A stretch of DNA of 64,000 nt from assembly GCF_932274485.2 (NCBI RefSeq), contig NC_065880.2:50206894-50270893 (forward strand). The letters are read 5' to 3'. The DNA is from Patella vulgata. Lineage: Eukaryota; Mollusca; Gastropoda; Patellidae. The notes beneath the pieces were generated by a model. The model had not been told where the DNA came from. It worked only from the letters and a program-made list of their open reading frames with translations, and did no database searches. The position numbers and the translations under genes are program-made. Shown piece after piece: positions 47,283-58,300 of this stretch. Positions within the stretch are counted from its first letter, which is position 1. Each line of letters opens with the position of its first letter.

Positions 47283-47500
47283 GGTATTGAAACTTTACAC
47301 AGAATTTCATCACTCCCTCTTAATGAGAAGCAGTTACCAAGTTCTTAAGTGCTTAACTCAGCTTCGTCTATGCAGAAAAAAGTTCATCATTGAATTCAGT
47401 CAAGCCATTCATGTAATGGACATCTACACCAAGTTTGAACATTCTACCTAAATAAAAAGCAGAGTTATTGTGTTCCATAGACAGTTGCTTAGCTTACACA
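47283..47500 (-). repeat. P1 family fragment
   Basis: On the minus strand it carries about one and a half diverged half-units (AGAATGTTCAAACTTGGTGT, GATGAACTTTTTTCTGC). Both element ends are missing. Confidence 0.6.
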
Positions 47501-47896
47501 GAAATGAAAAATTAAAACTTGACTACTTTTAAACAATCCTGTACCCATAAATACATCTCTTTTACATTTTAACTCCCACTACTATCGATTGATAGTGGGA
47601 TAAACAAAACAAAAACTATTATGGGGCACTGTATACTGACAAATGGGGCAAATAATCCTAATATTAAGGCACATATGGCAACTCATATAATAAAATATGG
47701 TAAACTACAAATATACTCTGATCAGTATGACCATAAGGAATAGACACAATGGTTCATTAGCGAAATCTGTAGAAACACAGTAGCATACTGGTACTTGATC
47801 CTCTGGCACTGGCAGGATAGTGCAAAACAAATCTAATGCAACATGAACATTCTGTATGTTGTAGACAAATGACATCTCAAAAGAGGTAAATCATTC

Positions 47897-48066
47897 ATAG
47901 CTCCACTCGACACAAACTAGGTCATTTCGGGACTAACATATGGTTCAATTTTCATTCAATAATTCGCATGCTCGTAGGGATTTTTAGAAGTGGGAGGAAA
48001 CCAGAGGACCCAGAGAAAACCCACGAGGTTGGACAGGCAACCCTACTCCTTGTCATGTACAACCGG
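47897..48066 (-). mobile_element. SINE-B fragment
   Basis: Contains GTGGGTTTTCTCTGGGTCCT and GTTGTACATGACAAGGAGTA on the minus strand; the A-box head is absent. Confidence 0.75.
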
Positions 48067-50459
48067 TTGAGGGAATGAAGTATAAGTTAGTTATTGAGGG
48101 ACATCCAGGCATTATTTATTAATGACATAAACAATATAAATATTATTTGAAAGTTTTATTGATTTTAATAATTACTGCACAAAAGCACCCATGAGAGATA
48201 GTATATTATATCATACAAATACATACATACATACTGTACCATATCTTTCTCCATGTCGGAATGCATAAATACATTTAAGCAAGATCAAAATACCATGTAT
48301 ACTTTGTTGAAAAAACAAAACAAAACATAGCCTTCACAGTTAGTTTACATAATACATACAAGTTCACAATTCTAAAGGCAATCTTATAGAGAATCAATTC
48401 AACAACAGTCTGTCATCACACTTAACACCAATGAAATGATGAAAAATAACCATAACAGGAGACAATAATATGAAATATTTTAAAATAATCATACCACAAG
48501 AAATAAAAGATTAACTGGCAAATTAAACTAAAGAAAGATGTATAGTACTTAATTAAGTTTAGTTGCATTTTCGATTAATTATCAGATAAATAGTGTTTAA
48601 TAATATAAATGTTAGTGCTGTAGCAACAGAAATTAACACGTTATGGTTATTGCCAAAAGATTTTTTTTTTTTTAAATTATATCATAAAGCAAAACTTTTA
48701 AAGTCCAACAGTCGCATTAATTTCAATATAGATCTCGGGTTTTTAATTTCTGGTACTGTCCAACTTAGCATGTGGAAGTCTGCAATGTCTCTTGATGAGT
48801 TATTAAGCTATCAATCCAATTTGAAAATATTCCTACCTTTTTCGTTTGATTATGTTTGGTTTTAAATTCGATATTTAATCTTTATTCTGATATGCTGGAG
48901 CTTTAATTGTGTATAAAATGTCAAACTGTTGTTGGATATCGATCATGTTTCGCAGGCATCCTATATGTTTCTATTAGGTCATCAATTGGACATCAAACAG
49001 GTTTCTCAAGTCTCCTTAATGTCACCATTAGATCATCTCTCCGTTACATGGGTAAATTGTATCATCACAATTATACCATTCCATTCATGAGCCAATATTT
49101 GATTAGCTGACGAGCCTATACTAGCCATTTAAAGCCAACCATAAAAACACCGACATTAAAGGTGTGTTAAATGGACATTAAAGTAAACCAAATAAAATGT
49201 AACTTTGTGATATCAGGATTAATGTTGCTACATTAATTGGGTTAAAAAAAAAACCAAATAGAAGTAATGACAAGGGTTAGTGAGAAAACTTTAAATCTAG
49301 TCTCGAGAATATACCATTAAGTTTATCACAAAGTGAGTTGTTATATTGTCTTTTGTACTGAAAACCTGAATGTGAGTAAAGTTATATCATGCTATTTTAA
49401 AAGCAGATCTGTTTAGTACCCTTAAGTGACAACTATACATATAAAGAAAATCAATTTCATTAACTTAAATTAGTCTGTAACAGTATTAACAATAGTAAAC
49501 TTTTTCATTAGTAAAACAATAACAAGTAATCTTAACAAAAAATTACACAAAACAAACACAAAAATGTGAACCCTTCCACTTATTTATGTGGAATGGAAAT
49601 ACAAATCATTGACATATAAGCCTATGTATCTGACATTAATACACAATATAAAATAATAATGTTCATATAATAAAAATATATATCACCATCTTATACAATA
49701 CAGTCTTAAATGTGTGACTGATAATGTCCCACAGATAAATGTGGACATGCTCTGTGATTGTGTCTACGACAAACTGTCCCCACCCCCAATTTGAACATTA
49801 ACTGAAAAGATGTATACAATTCTTTTCAAAGCACTTGTAAATTTAAAGCGATTAAGTAAAATTTTTAAAGCAATGTTCTGATACTAAATAAGAATTATGC
49901 ACACACCCTTCACACACTTTACATTTTATTTAAATAAATATATTATGTTTCCATTTTTTATGATAGGATCTGATCTCATCTAACACAAGAAAAAGCTGTA
50001 GGACATCATCATTATACATAGTCTGTACTGTACCAGCACCATATATCTGTCACACAAATATTTCTCAGATATATGTTCTCTCATAAAAATTATAATAAAA
50101 TTATAAAACACTAACTCTATGATCTGTGCCCCGATTTTACATAAGTAGAATCACATTTGGTCAATAACAGAATTTTTTCTAAAATTAAAATTTCGATTTA
50201 TGGTCCTATTATTTTTTTCCTACACTTTTTCTGTTACTAATAATAAAAGTCTTGTTTCTTCATTCTTGTGAGAACAGATTATATATATTTATCAAAAGTT
50301 TCTCTGGAGCTGACTTGATTTCATTGTAGTTTGCAAGGGATTCCTATTGCTTAAAATGATGCATCAATTAGAATAAGAAGATAATTTTAGAAATAGGTCT
50401 GGTACGGTACTATCCAAATCTAAGAGAAATCTCAATAAGATGATAATTCAGTTATTCCT
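48067..50459. other. AT-rich region, no gene recognised
   Basis: May include the long 3' untranslated region of the minus-strand ASB gene. Short frames at 48593-48865 and 48907-49110 have no family features and were not called. Confidence 0.4.
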
Positions 50460-50822
50460 AAATCTGATTAATATACAGATCTATATTTTGTTTTGTTTTT
50501 TTATACTTCCGATGGCCTACACTACATGAAGATCTCACCAGTTCTAGTGGAAGGTCGCTTCAGGTGTCATACAAGCAGCTTTCGACCTTATGACTATGAC
50601 ATCAGCGTTGACGTTTCTAGTGGTTTACCCAAAGTTCTGTGCACCTCGCGCAAAAAACTCTCTGTAACAGACCGTTTCATTGACTAATCTCTCACATCAT
50701 CCAGAACACGGGTAATGTTATATAACAACTCTTCCAGATCCTAGTGTAGTAAAGACAAGTAAAACAAAGTTTTGAACTATAAAAAAACGAAACGAAATAG
50801 GATCTGTGTTTTAATCAAATTG
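50460..50822. mobile_element. MITE family D, second copy
   Basis: Inverted ends AATCTGATTAATATACAGAT and CCAATTTGATTAAAACACAG; shares interior words with 18396-18734. GTTATTC-like words flank both sides, a possible TSD. Confidence 0.75.
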
Positions 50823-50968
50823 GTTATTCTCAGGCATTAAGAAAATTATCATAGAATATTTATTATCAAATTCAGATTGATATATCTCTGTTAAAAAAAA
50901 TTGTACGTTTCAATATTCATAAATAATAGTACATATGTTTATTAGTGTAGTGTAAGCTTCACAGATAA

Positions 50969-51055
50969 GCTCACAGGAATGACTACTACAATATAATTAA
51001 TGGGAAAGATCAAGCTCATAGGAATGACTACTACAATATAATTAATGGGGAAGAC
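50969..51055. repeat. 45-bp direct repeat next to a foldback MITE
   Basis: GCTCACAGGAATGACTACTA at 50969 and GCTCATAGGAATGACTACTA at 51014; the second copy runs into the start of the foldback MITE at 51047, and the first also ends in a degenerate GGGAAAGATCAA, similar to the MITE end. Confidence 0.7.
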
Positions 51056-51330
51056 CAACGACTTTCAACAAGGTTTCCATAAACCTTAAATGTATATTGA
51101 TAAATAATCCCCTCTGTAACACAAGTAAAAAAGTTTTTGTAAGCGAGAATTAATTTTTATGTTTACTATAGGGACCAGTGAGTGTATAGAACAAACTACA
51201 CCACTTCAGGTTTTAATAAAAACTAATTTCTCGCTTACAAAAACATTTTTGCTTGTGTTACAGAGGGGATTATGTATGAATATATATTTAAGATTCATGG
51301 AAACCTGGTTGAAAATTGTTGATCTTCCCC
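51047..51330. mobile_element. Foldback MITE, 284 bp
   Basis: Starts GGGGAAGACCAACGACTTTC and ends with its near inverse; arms of about 100 bp include TAATCCCCTCTGTAACACAA and its complement at 51240-51270. Strong hairpin. Confidence 0.75.
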
Positions 51331-52047
51331 TTTAATTACATTAGGGGTTATTCAGTGTCATGCAATGACTTTCAAATGGTTTATGACATGATTTAAACAT
51401 TCTAAAAGTTTAACAGTGCTTTGAAAATTTAGAAGGAAAGAAGCTTTGATGCCTGCAATTATTATTTCAATGTGCACATCTAATCAATCATGCAGAAAAA
51501 ACTTTCATAATTTATCTGATTCACTATGCCATCATGTTTTCTGGAAAAACAAATAAATACAAAACATGAATATGTAAGATGCCTTGAGTCTTTATTAAAA
51601 TTTATTCAGTTCTGTTCTAATAATAATATGAAGCCATGTCAATTTTCTTTGAATTTCTTTCACAATGTCCATTTTCATACACATATTACACTCTTTAGAA
51701 ATCATTAAATTTATGGACACTGCGGAAATCTAACGCATTCACACGCTCATAAAATCAGATCTTAGAATATAAACTTAAAAACATATTTCATTTTTGAAAT
51801 ATTTTCTTGCAGACCAAGGTCTGAATTGGACCGGACTTAAGAATCTATCCACCATATAGATTAACTAGTTAGCTGTATTGCACATACATGTATAGTGAAC
51901 ATCTGGTTTAGTGTTAGAAACAAATCGTGGACACATTCTTTAATCACTTCCAAAATTGATGTAATAAATGATAATAACCATATTTATATAATGTACATTC
52001 TGTAGCTACCATAATACACATAGTGTCAGGTCATGACACCATACAGG

Positions 52048-53001
52048 TCACCTAACAAGAGCAAGGTAGTTTTTGAGACTCGACGGAAGTGGCAGACCAT
52101 CAATATGCTTTGTGAAGTAAATCCCCATACTTTTATTAGCAATGTAAGTTCTTATTATTCGTTTACACTGATGTTGTAAAGTAGGCGGGGTTCTTGAATC
52201 TATGTCTAATAGAGTTGTTATTTCTGGATCTATATCACTGTTCATAAGTGCCATTTTAACTGCTCTTATCTGTGACAGGGGTACACCAGCAGCTATAACT
52301 AGTCGAACAATTTCTATATTACCACGTTTAGCTGCCCAGAACAAAGCACAATGTTCGATAGGGGAATGTGGACCAAGATTACTTCCATTAACAATCAACA
52401 TTTTTACAATAATTGAACTAACATGGTACATTAATGATGCCAATAAAGGGGTGTATTGAAATTTATTCACTTTGTTGACACTAGCACCATTCATAATCAA
52501 ATAATCCACAAGATCTGGCATTTGTCGTCTAGCTGCTACCCACAAGGCTGTGTGTCCCAAATTATCTACTGAATTAATGTCTGCTCCAGCACCAACCAAT
52601 GTAAAAACTCCTTCTAAAAAATGCATTCTACATGCTGTTATAATTGGAGGCTCAACTCTCCCTAGCGTGTCTTTACTGCTTACATCCAGGTCAACTCGCC
52701 GTGTTTTTTCTTGATGTCGAATCAACATGTTAAAAATGTCAAAGTGTCGTTTATACAAGGCCAGAGAGAGTGGAGTCACATCCTTGATGTGAAAATTTAA
52801 ATCCAGATCTGGACGAGATAACAAAACATTGCGTACCAATGTCAATGACCCATTCTCCACTGCCCTGAACACATCATAAGCAAGGTTTGACTGAACATAT
52901 CTATTAGATGTTTCAAAGGTTGTGAGAACACTGCTTGCTGGCTTGCACGGCATTTCTCTGTGTGGGAATATTTTTGGTAGGAATGTGCTCACTTGAGACA
53001 T
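52048..53001 (-). CDS. Ankyrin-repeat and SOCS-box protein (ASB-like), intronless, 317 aa
   Basis: ASB proteins are substrate receptors of Cullin5-Elongin B/C ubiquitin ligases: ankyrin repeats bind targets and the SOCS box docks Elongin. Here five to six ankyrin repeats span about residues 41-243; the clearest is DNLGHTALWVAARRQMPDLV (147-166) followed by NGASVNKVNKFQYTPLLAS. The C-terminus has the SOCS-box pattern: LQHQCKRIIRTYI (275-287), then LPLPSSLKNYL (303-313) four residues before the stop. Single exon with first Met at 53001; no convincing acceptor just upstream. An intronless ankyrin/SOCS gene is unusual and may be a retrocopy or an ancient single-exon family member. The paralogue cannot be assigned. 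Transcribed away from IFT27. Confidence 0.85.
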   Translation of the reverse strand: MSQVSTFLPKIFPHREMPCKPASSVLTTFETSNRYVQSNLAYDVFRAVENGSLTLVRNVLLSRPDLDLNFHIKDVTPLSLALYKRHFDIFNMLIRHQEKTRRVDLDVSSKDTLGRVEPPIITACRMHFLEGVFTLVGAGADINSVDNLGHTALWVAARRQMPDLVDYLIMNGASVNKVNKFQYTPLLASLMYHVSSIIVKMLIVNGSNLGPHSPIEHCALFWAAKRGNIEIVRLVIAAGVPLSQIRAVKMALMNSDIDPEITTLLDIDSRTPPTLQHQCKRIIRTYIANKSMGIYFTKHIDGLPLPSSLKNYLALVR

Positions 53002-53190
53002 AGTAGTTAACTTTCTATCATCAATTTAATAACATATCACAATGATTCTTGAAATACAGGAAAATTATCAGGCAACTTCTTCATTATACATGTATTACTT
53101 CTATAATATTGATATTATCTGGAAAAGATTTAAAATATTGGTTTCAAAATATATATTAATAATTGTGCACTTGTTATCTATCGTCTATGC

Positions 53191-53661
53191 CAGTGGTGGG
53201 CAAATTACGGCTTGCGAGCCAAATCCGGACTGCAAAGCCTTGTCATCTGGCCCGCCGGACGTTTCCTAAATCTAAAATTTAGGAGTAATTTTATCTCTAA
53301 ATGAAATAAAAAGACGAAATTGCTTATTGTTGGGCCCAAACTCTAAACAGGCGTTACTCTCTGTAGATCAATAATCTTTGTAGCTCGATTTATAGCTTGC
53401 AGCGTCACTTAATGACGTAGTTGGCTACTTGACGTCACTTACTTGGGCCTGTTTTCATTTTACGTAATTGTTTGATTTGTTGACATGCTTTGATTTCTCT
53501 CTAAATATAACTATGGAGCCGAATAAAAAGCACAGAAAAAGTGATTTGTTCTGTATCACTTTATTCAATAAGATGACATTTCATAATCCTTGTTTGGCCC
53601 TCGCTTTGTTTCAAAACTTTGTGTTTGGCCCTTCAAGTAGTAAAAAGTTTGCTCACCACTG
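53191..53661. mobile_element. hAT MITE with 8-bp TSD beside the ASB start
   Basis: Exact duplication GTCTATGC (53183-53190, 53662-53669). Ends CAGTGGTGGGCAAA and (inverted) CAGTGGTGAGCAAA, followed by TACGGCTTGCGAGCCAAATC, a terminal theme known in hAT (Tip100/Zaphod-like) elements. 471 bp, no transposase. Confidence 0.9.
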
Positions 53662-53669
53662 GTCTATGC

Positions 53670-55320
53670 ATTAAAATAACTCCCTCAGTATAAATCAACT
53701 TGTGAGTTAGACTTCATAGTGAAGATGATCTCACCAAACACTGAAGAATGTATTAAATAATCTTGTACATATGTATTAACAAAATTTTCTAAAATAGTGT
53801 TATTATTAGAGAGAAACCTTTCAAATCAATGGATGATCTTCCAATCCGATTTTAGACAGAATCTACACATGATTTCAACTGTGTAGTTTGCTTTAAGGAA
53901 GTTTTTAGCATAAATAAAATTGCTCCAGAGTTATAGGGTAACTGAAATGAAATGACATCCTACTTTTCTGCACCAACTGAGCTAAAGAAAAAGGGAATAC
54001 ACAATGCAGTGTGCTATGAGGGAGATGGGAGAGCACTAGCAGTGTTTCAGGGAAGTGACGAACGCAAAAGGAAAACATGAGTTCTTTATAACTAACTGGA
54101 GTGACGAGTGATAACAGATTTCCAAATGTTGTTATATGAGACTGTGGGAGGTTATCTGACAATTCAAAAAAATAATTGACTGTCATTAGACAAGAGAAAA
54201 ATAGAAAAACATTTGTGCATTGCTATGTTTTTATTAAGTATAGACTGAATAAAAACAAGGGAGTGCAGGACTATTTCTATTCTTCTTGTTTTCCCTTATC
54301 TAGTGACATTCAATTACTTTTATAAATTATCAGAAATTCGCCTGTACATGTATATATATATCTGTTTATCACTTGTCACTTCAGTCAGTTATATACTTGT
54401 GTTTTCCTATTGCGTTCGAAACTTCCCTTTCTTGAAAGCTTCATAATGTATCTATCGTAGCAATGATCTCTGTGTTAAAATTATATTTGGAACATGTTTA
54501 ACCAGTTCTATCACATATGTGATAATGACTGACACCAATATTGTCCTTTAAATTCCAAAGGTTCTATTAGGTGCGCGTCATCATGTACATGTACACAGGA
54601 CCTTGGTTTTTTTGTACTATCCGAAAGACTAGAAGCTGCTCATAAACTCAACCTCAAAGTCAAGGTATTGAGAAGAGTATCCAATTTGATTTAGAGAAGT
54701 CTATAATAAATGACTCTTATTTTTACATTAGTGTGATCTTGCCTTATGTCTAACAAATGCAAAGTTACTATGTTATAGATGTTTAATACAATTATATAAC
54801 CCTTTCTCCCTTGGTGTCTAAACTTAAAAAGAATTTACATTCCTCTGTAGTCAATTGTAACTGCATATGGTTATCAATAACAACATAAATTTAATGTCAA
54901 GCCACCATTTTGAGATGTCTGCTAAAAGTGCAATGACACAACTGACAGATTCAATCAAATAGCCTAATAAAGTCGACTTACGTGAAGTAAACAGTCCATT
55001 TAGTATGCATACATAATGAATTAAATATTAGAACAAACTAAACATGAAATGATGTACGATTTCGAGGTACATAATGTAAAACAATTTTAACAACAACATC
55101 ATTTACCACACCTCCTCAGAAAAGATATCGAGCACTGACTGTCGACGTAAATAATTTTATCCAATCAATGATCAGATATTCTTAAGCCCTGACAACAACA
55201 TTTCTGAGTATCTCTTGACTCTCTCATTGTCGATTGATGGTTTCTTAACAGAAATTCTAGATTTTCAGTAATTTATATAATAATTATTCTTTTACAAGTT
55301 ACATAAAATTTTGTTTCCAG
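53670..55320. other. ASB-IFT27 intergenic region
   Basis: Shared upstream region of two divergent genes. Holds a SINE-A fragment (54570-54645). An acceptor (TTTGTTTCCAG) ends exactly at 55320, so an IFT27 leader exon lies somewhere in this stretch. No other element recognised. Confidence 0.5.
54570..54645 (-). mobile_element. SINE-A fragment
   Basis: The minus strand reads CTAGTCTTTCGGATAGTACA then AAACCAAGGTCCTGTGTACA, matching the middle of SINE-A. Both ends are missing. Confidence 0.65.
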
Positions 55321-58300
55321 ATGCCGGCTGTTATTAGAGCAAAATGCATCATTGTTGGTAAGATTATTCATTCATATTCATTGAAAAACGTGCAATATTA
55401 GATCTAGATCTAATAAGTAATACTAATAATAGGCCTAGTAATTGTCAAAACAGTCAAGTCAGTAGAGTCAGAGACACTTTTGACTCTCCTCCGACCACTT
55501 GTTACATTTTTGTTTTGGGTTCTTTGGGTCTTATTTTGTTTTATGTGCTATTTTTATTAGAGTTATTCTGCATTTATATTCTTTGGGGGTTTTTTAATAG
55601 ATATTTCTGCAGGTTGTCAATTAATACTTAGAATAAGTTAGAAAGGGGATTTTATTAGAAAGTGCCACTGCCAGCACAGCAAAATAGTGAACCAATTTAT
55701 CCCAAATGCAAATGGGAATGGCAAATTAAAATTAAGCCCTTTTTTAGGAAGGCATGATTAAACAGTGTATAATGTACTTAGAAGATAAAAAAATTAATAT
55801 GGTACTGTCTGAGGTATGGTTTTAAAAAAAAAGTGTTTTTTTTTGTCCTGTGTATTAAACAATTAAACTACCGGTAGCCTAATTATTGAAACCTCGCGTG
55901 ATTGAAATCATCTCTGTTAAAAAAAATCTGTTTGTACAACTGAATATACCAATGAATAAAGAAAGTTATTCCAGTGTTGTAGGACATAGGTCAAATGAAA
56001 GAATCATTGACAGTTGGAATTTGATGAAGAGTAGGTGGAAACGTCTGAGCAAAATTTCTCTTATATAGATACAATGTATGTATAGTATTTTATTGAATGA
56101 CATATGCCTGTCTTCATTAGCCAGTTGAACAAAAAAACAGTAAGACAATAAACCCATTTCGTTTCTCTATTGTTGTTGGAGCTCTTCACAAGAGATAAGC
56201 TTATTCTTGTTTTGTATTTCTTTATGGTACTTTCAGGTGATGCAGGTGTTGGGAAAAGCTCTATTTGTCAATTATTTACTAGTGACGGATCACACTTTCC
56301 TAAAAACTACACATTGGTAAGTAGAGCTTAGCTAGATGTACTATTAATTATTAGTAAATACTATATATCATTTTCAACAACAATTTTAGTAAAATCAGCT
56401 TATACCTGTGAAAACTGTACATTTTTTTTCTCCATTGTACAGTTCCGGCCAACCTACATGGGTTTTTATATGCCCACATTTTCATGTGGACGTATATTGT
56501 CGTCGTCCCTGTCTGTCCGTCCGCCCACAATTGTTTGTGGACACTCCACAGGTCACAATTTTTATCTGATTTCAACGAAACTTGAAATATAGGTTTATCT
56601 CCCTAAGATCTCGGTTCCTTTCGATATTGGCACATATCGGACCGTAACTTCATGGATTATGGCCCCTGATTGTACGAAAAATCACGTTTTTATCTTATGG
56701 ACCCTATAGAGATCACAATTTTTATACGCCCACATTGTCATGTGGACGTATATTGTCGTTGCCCCTGTCCGTCCACAATTGTTTGTGGACACTCCACAGA
56801 TCACAATTTTTATCCGATTTCATATATAGGTTGAAATATAGGTTTATCTCCCTAAGATCTTGGTTCCTTTCGATATTGGCATGTATCGGACCATATAACT
56901 TCATGGATTATGGCCCCAGAGTTGAGACCCTTGTTTCAGTTTGTAGAACCTTTTATGGAACTATCTTGTAAAGGCCCCCAATTACCTACAAAGGAATAAA
57001 TATGCGACAACCCTTGTCGACTGCTCGGACGATTTTGCTGCTGTGGGCGTATGTTTCGTTGCCTGGCAACCTATCTTAATGTTTTAAAATCATAGATAAA
57101 AATTTTAATATTAGATAGTCAAATTGTGAAAGGAGCAATGCCAATTTTGGTGACACAGTTAAAATATTTGGTAATATTCCTTTAACTGTTTTTACTTTCA
57201 GACAATGGGCGCAGAATTTATGGTAAAGCCTGTTGTTATTCCAGATACGCAAGACACAGTAGTAAGTTATCATAAGATAAAATCAATTTTAATGTCTAAA
57301 CATAATCGTGATTGGTGGAAATAAAAGTAGAATTATTAGATCTTGTAAATTGTAAATTGTTATTTATTATGTATGATGTGTATGCTCTGACTGATCTAAT
57401 AACTTCAATGCTTACCAAAGTGATATTTTAGCAAATACCTTGCACTTTTAATTAATGAAGCATAACAATGTATAAAAAGGCAATTTTCTCGGCAACTGCT
57501 GAAATGAGGTAGTTCATTTAAATTTGTACAAATTTGTATTTACACAATTGTCTACCGCCTTTTAATTAAAGCAGGGGATTATTAAAATGGGTCTGTTTAT
57601 CATCTGTAAGTAATTGATTACTCGATGAAATATAATAGATGAGGGAGGGGTGGGGGCGGGGAGCATCAGCCTCACTGTTGGCTTGTTATTATATAACATG
57701 AATTTTTTGAGTGCACATCAGCAATTGTTTTGTAAATCTCTTTTCAGGAACTGTATATGTATGATTCTGCAGGAAAGGAAATATTCACAGATATGGTTAT
57801 GAAATTTGTAAGTAAACAAGTACAAAGATAATTAGTAGTTTTCCCTGTGAAAGGGTACTATCTACTAAAGTTACAATTGGTCGAGTAATATTAAACAAGA
57901 AAAGCAATTTTGAATTCTGTGTAATAAATGAATATGGTTGTTTATTTTCAGTGGGATCACCCATCAATGATGATAGTAGTTTATGATGTGACTAATGAAA
58001 CATCTTTTTCTAGTTGTGAGAAATGGATAGAACGAGTTAGATCACAGAAACCTGATGTTCCTTTCCCAGGTTATTTGATATATTTTATGAATATAGTTAT
58101 AGAAAATGTTGTGAGAAAAATCTGACCAGGAAAAGATCTGAATTTTAAGGCCCTGCTAAGGACTGTGTTATCCAATTACTGTATTAAATTAAGCACTGTA
58201 GTACATTTTCATATAGATACAAACTTTTCATTCCCATAAGTTTGGTGAAAAGTCCCCAAATTCCACACTATTCTCAAGTACCTGGATACTACTTGCTAAA

